60,979 nucleotides of DNA from Bacteroidales bacterium (lineage in GTDB: Bacteria > Bacteroidota > Bacteroidia > Bacteroidales > UBA10428), in contig JAFGBD010000038.1 of NCBI GenBank assembly GCA_016933335.1, forward strand, positions 1 through 60,979, in the 5' to 3' direction. Within the stretch, counting starts at the first letter, position 1. Every line of letters starts with the position of its first letter. The notes under the pieces are model-generated. The model was not told the DNA's origin. It did no database searches and saw only the letters and a program-made list of their open reading frames with translations. A program made the position numbers and the translations under genes. Below, piece after piece: positions 44,101 to 51,933 of this stretch.

Positions 44101-44233
44101 TATCTGGAACATCAAAGCTGCCGCCTACATGGATGGTACTCTGGGCATCACTGCTATTATTATAAATTGTTAATAAAGAGAAAAGCGTGAGAATTTTCCA
44201 GAGAAGTTTAGTGCGAAATTTAAATGTTTTCAT
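41123..44233 (-). CDS. Right-handed beta-helix protein with Ig-like and GCDS repeats, T9SS type A
   Basis: 1036 residues with a signal peptide (LWKILTLFSLLTIYN). Residues ~120-400 form a parallel beta-helix (IENLKGSGIVAGVNADSCII; NIIQNNSEYGIYSIENAF; INNLIYNNKGIGISIQYYS) and end in the usual DLDGNPRIFDGRVDIGAYEY motif. Two Ig-like domains follow (QWQKNSINIPSANQ; YSWSKNGQVIPDAS). Then come four ~47-residue repeats of the type ICEGNNYLGWTEYGEYVRTL plus GCDSIVTTNL. After a final Ig-like domain comes a T9SS tail (IRIHPNPMKEYITIEGLPN ... LPKGMYIIVLQ). Polysaccharide-lyase-like or adhesin roles are possible; no catalytic site was identified. It is isolated between degenerate DNA on both sides. Confidence 0.88.
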   Translation of the reverse strand: MKTFKFRTKLLWKILTLFSLLTIYNNSSDAQSTIHVGGSFDVPDIWDADTVKVYGNIEVDTLTILAGTVVKFQGYYSINSKLNAMGACGDTIYFTMQDTTGFYNPDTTLGGWHGITVKSSSRIDFCKIQYVKYSHPVIGYLGAIGGKGSGSSIFIFNTVIKDMHAHGIWGFTEGINVFKCIIENLKGSGIVAGVNADSCIIRNNSGFGIYPHLSTSNNGNCRVTNCVIESNTRGISIRESNIFIIGNIIQNNSEYGIYSIENAFKEGLIANNIIRNNGTGIYINESRFIEIINNLIYNNKGIGISIQYYSSKIINNTIVKNSSYGIWAHNTETSVINNIIRDNGEEGDLQIFGGNDRDSLFHGNIYNSNITDILSIPVAGIIQDNIDADPQFVDTTNFDFHLSDYSPCINAGKSDTTGLSLPATDLDGNPRIFDGRVDIGAYEYQQDNFHILQQPTSQTVCEGTLTTIETDAIGGVIGYQWQKNSINIPSANQRILTFDPVNINDDGFYNCLIIADDKTVSTDTVLLSVDISIEIENQTISFSICPGKDTLLFVQANSAGLVDYSWSKNGQVIPDASESELTIPLLAMHQQNVYRCTLSNECGSITSQDITVTTLNIPDPPIVNSIEICEGDSIPNLVAIGENIKWYSDADLKNLVHSGNSYKVNVFQPGIYTYYAIQTISNCESMPSVATLTINQSLVSYENITICEGNNYLGWTEYGEYVRTLISSSGCDSIVTTNLFVNPSYNINESIAICEGSNYLGWTESGVYVRNLFSSSGCDSILTTNLVVYPSYYISEYIVICEGDSYKGWSETGKYTDTLTTINGCDSTVATNLGVNPNHYIHENISICEGENYHRWTRSGQYSRNYNSVYGCDSIITTNLVVNNLPNTPNITQFGDTLISSEIYGNQWYYNSNEINGATDQELVITESGDYFVIVTDGNGCISNKSNTISAVYTYLKSIDENKIRIHPNPMKEYITIEGLPNSVFEVAIYDIYGTLLISQNSTPFVTKIDISGLPKGMYIIVLQNQKSQSVKIIKH

Positions 44234-44339
44234 TATGTGATGAATAATTATGCCTAACGAATGTAAGTTACAAAATTTCTTATGATTATGAAAATAATAC
44301 GGATGTCTCTTGCATTTAATTGTATTTTTCTAAAAAGTC

Positions 44340-44581
44340 TTATAGAAACTTGTCATTTTTATCACGAATCCCTATTTTTTTGCTGAAATCATCTTTCCTA
44401 TTATTTGGTTGATATTCATTTGCTTGACTTTGATGATGTTCAATATAACTAAAAATCTCAGGTGGTGATATACCAATTAAATTACTTTTAAACTTTTAAT
44501 AAATTGATTTCTAATTATTTCTTTCAGTGAATCAATATTTGTTTTTGAACACAAAAACTTAAATTTCTCTTGATCTTCCTT
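44340..44581 (-). pseudogene. Decayed coding fragment, family unknown
   Basis: On the reverse strand two frames join at ~44486 by an apparent frameshift. KEDQEKFKFLCSKTNIDSLK and about 12 further residues are followed in another frame by SNLIGISPPEIFSYIEHHQS and ~30 more residues, to a TAA at 44340. The amino-acid make-up looks like a real protein. No start is found and I cannot name the family. Confidence 0.35.
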
Positions 44582-44963
44582 AAACTTTTAGAAAACTCTT
44601 AAAATCCCCCATTTAGTACTGCCGTTTCTCTTCCAATAAGTCTTGATTATAAAAAATCAAGTAAGAATTGTTTATTGTATTAAAGATATAGTGTTATAAT
44701 ATATTCTAGCACTTTTGCTTCAACTATTTCAAATAAACTCTCATTTTTAATCTAATTATAAAGTTCTGACATATTTTTTTTCTTTTTTTTAAACTACCAT
44801 CGTTTGAGGAAGAGTATATATAGTCAAACACATATCTTAATATGTAATTCAAAAAACTAACTATTAATTCTTTAATAAGTATTTGTATTAAAAGTCTAGT
44901 TTAATAAGATTAGCCAACAAACCAATATTAAATAATATGGGTGCAATATTGGGTGCAAATAGG

Positions 44964-44995
44964 AAAATTGAATATCTATTTAATTGATATTCAAT
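44964..44995 (-). terminator. Intrinsic terminator of tRNA-Arg
   Basis: Immediately 3' of the tRNA. ATTGAATATC and GATATTCAAT form a 10-bp perfect stem with a 9-base loop, followed on the reverse strand by a short T-run (44967-44964). It is AT-only apart from two G-C pairs, but position and T-run fit. Confidence 0.6.
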
Positions 44996-45001
44996 ATATA
45001 T

Positions 45002-45076
45002 TGGTAGCCTCACCAGGACTCGAACCTGGATTTACGGTTTAGGAAACCGCCGTTCTATCCCTTGAACTATGAGGCC
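45002..45076 (-). tRNA. tRNA-Arg (anticodon CCU)
   Basis: 75 bases including an encoded CCA. The acceptor stem GGCCTCA pairs with TGAGGCT, the D-arm is GTTC-AAGGGATA-GAAC, and the anticodon stem is GCGGT/ACCGT with loop TTCCTAA, giving anticodon CCT. The T-arm is CCAGG-TTCGAGT-CCTGG with discriminator A. It reads AGG codons. The terminator lies immediately downstream and a good promoter lies ~95 bases upstream. The 3' end matches a 12-mer in the integrase remnant. Confidence 0.96.
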
Positions 45077-45505
45077 ATATTTATTTAAAGAACCTTGATT
45101 TAAAATATATAATCCCGATAAGCCGGGATCATTCCCTGGACAATAAGACCGGTTCTGGTTTAACAGATGCAAAGATAATCCGATTTATAATACTTCAAAA
45201 ATATTGAATGATAGAAGCAGGATTCCCGGCTGATTCAATGCGTTCTATCAGATATGCAAAATAGAAATAAAGCATCTGGCAGCCCTGGTTAGTACTATAA
45301 TTTTCTTGAAATTGCTTCGTTCTGAATAACCATATTGATATGCGCTGCGACCTGAAGAATTGAAATAAGAAATATTGTTTTAACGAGTTTATCGATTAAT
45401 ATCGTAAAAAAGATTGTTTATTTCTTTTACTGAAATCTAACATACTTTTTGCTATTTTAACCCTCCAATAAAATAAATTGCTACTCTAAACTTATATCAT
45501 CCGTA
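45077..45505. other. 429-base intergenic region
   Basis: Between tRNA-Arg and cvpA. It contains the tRNA promoter (45170-45199) and a small hairpin ATCCCG-ATAAGC-CGGGAT (45112-45129) related to the palindromes at 17940 and 56522. Nothing else is recognisable. Confidence 0.5.
45170..45199 (-). promoter_or_regulatory. Promoter of tRNA-Arg
   Basis: Read on the reverse strand: TTTG (45199-45196), 18 bases, then TATCTTTG (45177-45170), matching the Bacteroidota TTTG / TAnnTTTG promoter. The start of transcription would be near 45163, leaving a ~85-base 5' leader to be processed. Confidence 0.55.
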
Positions 45506-46078
45506 ATGAGCTGGATTGATATTATCCTGATTATAATTCTTCTGTGGAGTGCTTACAAGGGTTTTACCAAAGGCTTTATTATAACAATTGCTTCATTGGC
45601 CGCACTTATTTTAGGAATCTTCGGTGCAATAAAGCTTTCTGGTTATACTGCAGAGATTCTTTACGATAAAATGGAAATTAATCCTGATAACCTTAACCTG
45701 ATTGCTTTTGCCATTACTTTTATTCTTATAGTTATAGCAACACATATTGTTGCCCGGCTTACAGATAAGCTTGTTAAAGCAGTTGCGCTTGGATTTGCGA
45801 ACCGTATTGCCGGTGTATTGTTCAACCTGCTCAAAACTGCTTTAATTATCAGTGTAATCCTTGTTATACTTGAACGCATCGATGAAAAAATCCCTTTTAT
45901 TCCCAGATCAGAAACCAATAAATCTGTTCTTTATAAACCATTGCATTCATTTGCCCCATTCATCTTTCCATACCTGCGATCAGGTTATGACAAGATCAAA
46001 AATAATCTTCCCGAAAGAGATGAAATTTTAGCGGATACGCGCATATCAAATGAAAAATGCCGAGTTCTTTCGTTATAA
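45506..46078 (+). CDS. CvpA-family membrane protein
   Basis: 190 residues with four hydrophobic helices (IDIILIIILLWSAYKGFTKG at the N-terminus, FIITIASLAALILGIFGAIK, LIAFAITFILIVIATHIVAR, IAGVLFNLLKTALIISVILV). This is the classic CvpA pattern, with the W-x-x-YKGF-x-KG first loop. The charged C-terminal tail is cytoplasmic or periplasmic. CvpA proteins are linked to envelope integrity and, in E. coli, colicin V production, but their biochemical role is not settled. It precedes tyrS by 47 bases on the same strand and may share its transcript, although a -7-like element lies between them. Confidence 0.88.
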   Translation: MSWIDIILIIILLWSAYKGFTKGFIITIASLAALILGIFGAIKLSGYTAEILYDKMEINPDNLNLIAFAITFILIVIATHIVARLTDKLVKAVALGFANRIAGVLFNLLKTALIISVILVILERIDEKIPFIPRSETNKSVLYKPLHSFAPFIFPYLRSGYDKIKNNLPERDEILADTRISNEKCRVLSL

Positions 46079-46102
46079 GTAGCAGTAATTCATTTTGAAT
46101 AT

Positions 46103-46110
46103 TATCTTTG
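46103..46110 (+). promoter_or_regulatory. Possible -7 element TATCTTTG before tyrS
   Basis: An exact TAnnTTTG match 16 bases before the tyrS ATG. No TTTG -33 element lies at the usual distance, so promoter activity is uncertain. Confidence 0.3.
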
Positions 46111-46125
46111 CAGAAATTTTTAAGA

Positions 46126-47403
46126 ATGAATTTTGTTGAAGAACTGAAATGGCGGGAGATGATTCACGATCTGATGCCCGGTACTGAGGAACAACTTCAG
46201 AAAGAAGCAACCACAGGATATATCGGATTTGATCCAACAGCTGACTCACTTCATATCGGCAACCTGGTTCCCATTATGTTACTGGTTCATTTCCAGCGAT
46301 GCGGCCATAAGCCAATTGCGCTGGTAGGAGGAGCAACCGGTATGATAGGTGATCCTTCAGGCAGGGCTGAAGAACGACAGTTTCTTTCCGAAGACCAGCT
46401 AAAATACAATCTTTCCTGTATCAAAAAACAGCTTGAAAAATTTCTTGACTTTAACTGTGGTCATAATTCAGCAGAAATAGTAAATAATTATGACTGGTTT
46501 AAAGAAATGGGTATTCTCCATTTCCTGAGGGATACCGGAAAACATATCACAGTTAATTACATGACTGCAAAAGACTCAGTCAGAAAAAGACTTGAAACCG
46601 GGATTTCATTCACAGAATTTTCCTATCAGCTAATCCAGGGATATGATTTCTACTGGTTATATAAAAATAAAAACTGTAAAATACAAATGGGAGGATCTGA
46701 CCAGTGGGGTAACATAGTGACTGGTACCGAGCTCATCCGCCGCAAGGAAAACGGCGAGGCATTTGCCCTAACCGCACCACTCGTGGAAAGATCAGACGGT
46801 AAAAAATTTGGTAAATCAGAGGAAGGAAACATCTGGCTTGATGCCGGAAAAACGTCTCCTTATAAATTATATCAATACTGGCTTAATGTGCCCGATCTGG
46901 ATGCGGAAAAATACATCAGGTTCTTTACCTGTTTATCCAGGGAAGAAATCGACAGTTTAATTGTTGAACATCAAAAAACACCTCATCTCAGAATTTTACA
47001 AAAGAAAGTCGCTGAAGAAGTCACCACCCTCGTGCACTCCAAAGAAGATTTAAAGACAGCAATAGATGCCTCAGATATTCTTTTTGGCAAAGGCACTACC
47101 GAAACACTCAAAAAACTCGATGAATTAACATTTTTAAGTATTTTTGAAGGAGTCCCTATGTATGAAGTTAATTATAATACCTTTAAAAACCAGGTTGCCC
47201 TGATGGATCTGCTTGTTGAAAAAGCTGCAGTATTCGAATCGAAAGGAGAGTTCAGGAGGCTTATTCAGGGAGGGGGATTGAGCATCAATAAAGAAAAAAT
47301 AGATAATACCGAAAAGACTGTGTCGGATAAAAATCTGCTTAACAATAAATACATGTTGGTGCAAAAAGGTAAAAAGAACTATTACCTCATTAAAAGTATT
47401 TAA
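46126..47403 (+). CDS. tyrS: Tyrosyl-tRNA synthetase
   Basis: 425 residues from the ATG at 46126. The frame opens at a TTG at 46108, but the protein conventionally starts [20 protein letters not shown]. It charges tRNA-Tyr in the cytoplasm. Class I signature HIGN is at ~43-46 in [20 protein letters not shown], and the KMSKS-equivalent is KFGKS at 227-231 in [13 protein letters not shown]. Tyr-binding [10 protein letters not shown] is present. The C-terminal ~70 residues ([19 protein letters not shown]) form the S4 RNA-binding domain. Length is typical for bacterial TyrS. All expected motifs are intact. Confidence 0.97.
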   Translation: MNFVEELKWREMIHDLMPGTEEQLQKEATTGYIGFDPTADSLHIGNLVPIMLLVHFQRCGHKPIALVGGATGMIGDPSGRAEERQFLSEDQLKYNLSCIKKQLEKFLDFNCGHNSAEIVNNYDWFKEMGILHFLRDTGKHITVNYMTAKDSVRKRLETGISFTEFSYQLIQGYDFYWLYKNKNCKIQMGGSDQWGNIVTGTELIRRKENGEAFALTAPLVERSDGKKFGKSEEGNIWLDAGKTSPYKLYQYWLNVPDLDAEKYIRFFTCLSREEIDSLIVEHQKTPHLRILQKKVAEEVTTLVHSKEDLKTAIDASDILFGKGTTETLKKLDELTFLSIFEGVPMYEVNYNTFKNQVALMDLLVEKAAVFESKGEFRRLIQGGGLSINKEKIDNTEKTVSDKNLLNNKYMLVQKGKKNYYLIKSI

Positions 47404-47478
47404 ATATAATATCCAAAATAATCACTAATTTGCTGAATTTAATTGCCTGCTATATCTACCCTTAACAGTATTCATTAA

Positions 47479-48528
47479 ATGATTGATCTTAAAAAAAATA
47501 AAACCATGGCCAAAGATAATAACACCAATTTTAAATTTACATCTGCTGATATCGTTTTGTTTGCATGGGAAAAAAGGATTCCGTTAATAATTATTTCACT
47601 TGTTGCCATCGTTATTTCAACATTTATCTCATTTAGAATAACCGAGTTGTATAAATCAACTGTTGTCCTTTATCCGGTTTCTGCAGCCTCAACTGCAAAA
47701 TATCTCTTAACAAACCAATATTCCGGCCGGCAGACATTATTTGAATTTGGTGAAGAAGAACAATGCGATCAGCTTTTGCAAATCCTGAATTCCGAAACAA
47801 TCAAAAACCGCATTATCGAAAAATATGATCTCTATAACCATTACGGTATTAAACCTGATCATCAACATAAAGAGTTCGAAATGAACAAGAAATACAGGTC
47901 AAACATCAGATTCAAACGAACAAAATATATCTCAGCTGTAATTGAAGTATATGATCAGGATCCCCAAAAAGCCGCAGATATTGCAAATGACATTGCGTCA
48001 TTGGTTGATTCAACAATGAACGATATCTTCAAAGAAAGAACGTTATCCGGTTTAAAGGCTGTTGAAAAAGAATACCTGGATGAAAAGAAATACATCAGTG
48101 GACTGGAGGATTCAGTAAGAGCATTACAAAAATTGGGGATTCTTGATGTCGAGTATCAGACAAAGGAATTAACCCAGGCATACTACAAGGCAATTCTTGA
48201 AGGTAATGAGAAAGCTGCAAAAACAATTAATGATAAGATCAAAATACTTGAAAAATACGGCGCTTCATATTTCCTGCTGACTGAAATACTTAAAACCGAA
48301 TATGCCAGATTGTACACTCTGAAATCAAAATATATCGAAGCCAAAGTGGATGCAGAACAAATACTTACATATAAATACGTGGTTGATGAAGCCACCCCTG
48401 CTGATAAGAAAAGTTACCCGAAAAAATCTCTGATTATACTGCAATCCACTTTATCAGCTTTCATACTGGCATATATTATTCTTTTACTGATAGATATCAT
48501 TAGAAAAGGAAAGAAGACCAAAAAATGA
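47479..48528 (+). CDS. Wzz/chain-length determinant-like protein
   Basis: 349 residues; an internal ATG at 47506 is an alternative start. A cytoplasmic N-terminus is followed by membrane helix one (RIPLIIISLVAIVISTFISF), then a periplasmic domain starting ELYKSTVVLYPVS. A long charged helical region (about 195-305) precedes a second helix near the C-terminus (SLIILQSTLSAFILAYIILL). This is the Wzz/PCP topology without a kinase domain. It would set glycan chain length together with the polymerase or ligase encoded next. The stop codon overlaps the start of the next gene as ATGA (48525-48528). It is separated by ~34 kb from the main glycan cluster. Confidence 0.82.
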   Translation: MIDLKKNKTMAKDNNTNFKFTSADIVLFAWEKRIPLIIISLVAIVISTFISFRITELYKSTVVLYPVSAASTAKYLLTNQYSGRQTLFEFGEEEQCDQLLQILNSETIKNRIIEKYDLYNHYGIKPDHQHKEFEMNKKYRSNIRFKRTKYISAVIEVYDQDPQKAADIANDIASLVDSTMNDIFKERTLSGLKAVEKEYLDEKKYISGLEDSVRALQKLGILDVEYQTKELTQAYYKAILEGNEKAAKTINDKIKILEKYGASYFLLTEILKTEYARLYTLKSKYIEAKVDAEQILTYKYVVDEATPADKKSYPKKSLIILQSTLSAFILAYIILLLIDIIRKGKKTKK

Positions 48529-50012
48529 AACTGAGTCATATTACCAGGCTTTCCGATAGGTATAAAATATATATTGTCACTTTTGTCTATATCATTATCA
48601 ATGCTGTTCTGGTATATAAAGGCAAACCTTATTTTAATTACCTCCCGTTTGTCATGGCTGCAGTATTTGTTGCATTTCTGAGGCTGGATACATATCTTCT
48701 CGTCATCGTTTTCCTCACCCCTCTGTCAATACCTTTGAGAGAATTTCATAGTGGTCTGGATTTTGATATGTGGCTGCCCACAGAACCTTTGCTTGTAGGA
48801 TTGCTTTTGATACTTATACTCAAAACGATCAGTGGTGAAAAACTGGATAAAAGAATCCTGGTGCATCCGGTTTCCTTCCTCATATATCTGAATCTGTTCT
48901 GGATTTTTATTACCGCATTTACCAGTACTATGGTCCTGGTTTCAGTTAAATTCCTGCTATCACGTATATGGTTCGTTGTAGCTTATTATTTTTTTGCAGC
49001 ACAGGTATTTAAAAATCAGGATAATATCAAAAAATATTTATGGTGTTATACCATTCCCCTGCTTCTGGTAATAGCCTATGCCATTTCAAGACACACTGCT
49101 TTTGGCCTGTCAGACCAGCAGGCTGCACATTCGGTGATGAATCCTTTCTTTACAGATCACACCTCCTATGGAGCCATACTGGCAATGATGATACCTGTAA
49201 CAGCCGGGTTTGTTTTCAACAATTCATTCAAAGGAATAATCAGAATTTTAACTTTTTTTATTTTCCTTGTCTTGTGCATCGCTATTATATTATCTTATAC
49301 AAGAGCAGCCTGGGTAAGCCTGATTGTCGCACTTGCAGTAATGATCATATTAGTTCTTCGTATACAGTTCTCAATACTTTTTATCATTGGAATAGTTATA
49401 TCAATAATTCTGGTCAGCAAATCAGATGACATCGTTCAGATGATTGAAAAAAACCGTCAGGAATCTTCTTCAGACCTTGCAGAACATGTTCAGTCTATTT
49501 CAAATATAACTTCTGATGCTTCGAACCTTGAACGGATCAACCGCTGGAATTGCGCGGTCAGAATGTTCAGGGAGAAACCATTTTTCGGATGGGGGCCGGG
49601 TACCTATATGTTTCAATATGCTCCTTTCCAAACCACAAGAGAAAAAACAGAAATCAGCACCAATGCCGCAGACAGGGGTAATGCCCACAGTGAATACTTA
49701 GGTCCGTTGTCTGAGTCAGGTCTGTTTGGAATGCTGACTTTCTTAGCCATTGTCATATTTACATGTATCACCGGTGTCAGGGTATATCAAAAAGCTCCGG
49801 ACCGAAACACCAGAATACTGGCTGCTTCGGTCTTTCTTGGTTTAGTGACTTATTATGTCCACGGAATCATGAACAATTTTCTTGATTCAGACAAAGCATC
49901 TGCTACTTTCTGGGGATTTACAGCAATACTTGTATCTATGGATTTGTTCCTAACCGGAAATAATCGAACTGCTGAACAAGGAAAATCAGAAAATTTCAAC
50001 GCCAAGAATTGA
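48525..50012 (+). CDS. O-antigen ligase/polymerase family protein (Wzy/WaaL-like)
   Basis: 495 residues with about 10-12 membrane helices and one large periplasmic loop (~310-410). The loop holds NRWNCAVRMFREKPFFGWGP and GNAHSEYLGPLSESGLFGML, the Wzy_C/O-antigen-ligase signature with its conserved His. IILSYTRAAWVSLIVALAVM precedes the loop. It transfers or polymerises undecaprenyl-linked glycan on the periplasmic face. It is translationally coupled to the Wzz-like gene by an ATGA overlap. Its 3' end overlaps the convergent phosphatase gene by 27 bases. Whether it is ligase or polymerase cannot be decided from sequence. Confidence 0.87.
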   Translation: MKLSHITRLSDRYKIYIVTFVYIIINAVLVYKGKPYFNYLPFVMAAVFVAFLRLDTYLLVIVFLTPLSIPLREFHSGLDFDMWLPTEPLLVGLLLILILKTISGEKLDKRILVHPVSFLIYLNLFWIFITAFTSTMVLVSVKFLLSRIWFVVAYYFFAAQVFKNQDNIKKYLWCYTIPLLLVIAYAISRHTAFGLSDQQAAHSVMNPFFTDHTSYGAILAMMIPVTAGFVFNNSFKGIIRILTFFIFLVLCIAIILSYTRAAWVSLIVALAVMIILVLRIQFSILFIIGIVISIILVSKSDDIVQMIEKNRQESSSDLAEHVQSISNITSDASNLERINRWNCAVRMFREKPFFGWGPGTYMFQYAPFQTTREKTEISTNAADRGNAHSEYLGPLSESGLFGMLTFLAIVIFTCITGVRVYQKAPDRNTRILAASVFLGLVTYYVHGIMNNFLDSDKASATFWGFTAILVSMDLFLTGNNRTAEQGKSENFNAKN

Positions 50013-51215
50013 GATATCATCAAAAATAGCTTTGTTCTCTTCGTGTATGCCCTGTTTTTCAATGATATCCTTTATGTTCTCTTCAATGCTTGCATTATTT
50101 TTTATGCAATGCTCAATTTCTTCTGTTCCGGATGTTACTCCCTTGCCGTCCAGAAAATCCGTTAATCCGTCAGTATAGCAAAGTATTTTTGTAGGCTCTT
50201 CAAGTGTGACTGAGCCTTTTCTGATCATTGGAATTTCATCAAGCATGCCAATACCTACGCATCCTTTGCTGAGAAACTTAAGCTCCTTCTTGTTTTTGTG
50301 GTACATTAAAGGATGGTTATGCCCTGCATTGATATATTCAAGCTCTCTTGTCTTAAAATTAAACTTTGCAATAAACAGTGTAATAAATTTCTCCCCGTGA
50401 GCTGCATGCATCACTCTCTGATTCAGGCTCTCGATAAGGGCAGGCAATGAAATTTCATGGGTAAAAAGTGCCCTGAGATTGGCCTGAAAATTAGACATAA
50501 GCAATGCTGCTGACATACCTTTTCCGGAAACATCAGAGATACAAAAACCTATTTCATTTTTGCTTAGTTCAATATAGTCATAATAATCCCCACCTACTTC
50601 CAGGTGAGGATGATAAAAAACCTTGATATGGACCCTTTCATCACTAGGTAATATATCCTGGCTTGGTATGAGCATGCTTTGCATCTTTGAGGCCAGCTCA
50701 AGCTCCTTTTTTATTGCCTCCTGCTGCAACAGCTCTTTAAATAAACGTATATTTTCAATTGCAACAATAATGATATTGGACAGTGTTTGAATAAAAGTCA
50801 GATGCTTGATGGTCGGGCTTATTCCCGGGCTTTCTTCATCAATATCTCCAATGATAACAAATGCAATATGCTGGTTTTTATTGATAACCGGTATTACAAT
50901 ATCATATCCTTCCAGATTTTTAATGGGTGATGAGGTAATAAATGTGATTTCGGTCAGGCAGAGTAAATCCCTTTCAATATCAAGATTCAGATAATTACCT
51001 TCAACTTCACCTGATCTGAGTATACATTTCCATGTCTCCTCAAATTTAAAGATCAATACTTTACCAATTTTCAGATCCTTGGTCAATAATTCCTCATATT
51101 GTCTAAGCAGCTGCTCCTGTGTAAGATTTTCATTTATTGCTTCTGTAATCCTCAATAAAGATTGAAGCTTAAAGGTTGTGAGCTGTAACCTGTTTATTGA
51201 TGAGGATTTTGCCAT
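49986..51215 (-). CDS. SpoIIE/RsbU-type protein phosphatase with GAF domain
   Basis: 409 residues, no signal peptide. Residues ~15-165 form a GAF-like sensor (LLRITEAINENLTQEQLLRQ, VIPVINKNQHIAFVIIGDID). A short coiled linker (~170-190) leads to a PP2C-type serine phosphatase: HLEVGGDYYDYIELSKNEIG, FCISDVSGKGMSAALLMSNF, ELEYINAGHNHPLMYHKNKK, ILCYTDGLTDFLDGKG. The Asp residues for metal binding are present. Such proteins dephosphorylate anti-sigma-antagonist proteins in partner-switching. No antagonist or STAS gene lies nearby, so the pathway is unknown. Its 3' end overlaps the O-antigen ligase by 27 bases in antisense. Confidence 0.9.
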   Translation of the reverse strand: MAKSSSINRLQLTTFKLQSLLRITEAINENLTQEQLLRQYEELLTKDLKIGKVLIFKFEETWKCILRSGEVEGNYLNLDIERDLLCLTEITFITSSPIKNLEGYDIVIPVINKNQHIAFVIIGDIDEESPGISPTIKHLTFIQTLSNIIIVAIENIRLFKELLQQEAIKKELELASKMQSMLIPSQDILPSDERVHIKVFYHPHLEVGGDYYDYIELSKNEIGFCISDVSGKGMSAALLMSNFQANLRALFTHEISLPALIESLNQRVMHAAHGEKFITLFIAKFNFKTRELEYINAGHNHPLMYHKNKKELKFLSKGCVGIGMLDEIPMIRKGSVTLEEPTKILCYTDGLTDFLDGKGVTSGTEEIEHCIKNNASIEENIKDIIEKQGIHEENKAIFDDISILGVEIF

Positions 51216-51237
51216 TAATAAGTGACTTCAGATGTTT

Positions 51238-51804
51238 CTATTTTATTCGCTCTGAATAAGACCTGTCCCTGGTGTCAATCTTAATCTTTTCACCAGTATT
51301 GATAAATATCGGAACCATTACGTTTGCACCTGTTTCCAGGGTCGCAGGTTTAAGCGCTGTGCCTGATGATGTGTCTCCCCTGACACCTGGTTCGGTATAA
51401 GTTACCTCAAGGGCAACAAACGGAGGTAATTCAACAGAAAGAACAGTTTCAGAGTCAGCATGAAAGACTATTTCAACCTCCTGGCCTTCTTTCATCAGAT
51501 CCGGATTTTCGATCATCTCAGGTTGAATCAGAATTTGTTCAAAGGTCTCATTATGCATGAAAGTAAAACCCGATTCATCATTATAAAGAAACTGATAAGG
51601 TCTTCTTTCAACTCTGGTGACGCTAATTTTATGCCCGGCAGAAAATGTATTCTCAATAACCCGCCCGGTGGTAAGGCTTTTCAGTTTGGTCCTTACAAAT
51701 GCACCACCTTTGCCGGGCTTTACATGCTGAAACTGAACAACAGTAAAAATATCGTCATTAAACTCAATATACAGTCCGTTTTTAATATCCGCAGTTGTTG
51801 CCAT
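51238..51804 (-). CDS. efp: Elongation factor P
   Basis: 188 residues, the usual length. It binds between the P and E sites and relieves ribosome stalling at polyproline. The KOW-like N-terminal domain has FQHVKPGKGGAFVRTKLKSL, with Lys32 at the tip that is often modified. Domain II (QFLYNDESGFTFMHNETFEQ) and OB domain III (EVTYTEPGVRGDTSSGTALK, ending DTRDRSYSERIK) are intact. The gene lies 22 bases upstream of the phosphatase gene on the same strand. Presence of Lys at position 32 allows either an EpmA-like or another modification; no modifying enzyme is in the window. Confidence 0.97.
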   Translation of the reverse strand: MATTADIKNGLYIEFNDDIFTVVQFQHVKPGKGGAFVRTKLKSLTTGRVIENTFSAGHKISVTRVERRPYQFLYNDESGFTFMHNETFEQILIQPEMIENPDLMKEGQEVEIVFHADSETVLSVELPPFVALEVTYTEPGVRGDTSSGTALKPATLETGANVMVPIFINTGEKIKIDTRDRSYSERIK

Positions 51805-51854
51805 AGATGTCTCTTAGTAAAATCTTTTGTATAAAAAATGATGGATCAAAAATG

Positions 51855-51862
51855 CAAAGATA
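51855..51862 (-). promoter_or_regulatory. Possible -7 element TATCTTTG for efp
   Basis: Exact TAnnTTTG consensus on the reverse strand, 50 bases before the efp start. The nearest TTTG is at 51877-51874, only 11 bases upstream, so the -33 box is not ideal. Confidence 0.35.
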
Positions 51863-51933
51863 CTTTAAAATTACAAACAAGGAAAACATGGTTGTCAGTT
51901 TGAGTATCCGAATCATACCAAATATGCCCTGTC

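Larger units (their letters stand above)
44234..45001. other. 768-base AT-rich region of decayed sequence
   Basis: Upstream of the beta-helix gene and downstream of tRNA-Arg. It contains the coding debris at 44340-44581, long T and A runs near 44770-44800, two copies of GGGTGCAA (44939-44946 and 44951-44958), and the tRNA terminator. No intact gene is seen. Confidence 0.55.

Noticed and set aside
44939..44958. Two copies of GGGTGCAA near tRNA-Arg as integrase arm-binding sites
   Set aside because: Only two short copies 12 bases apart were seen; without an intact integrase this cannot be supported.
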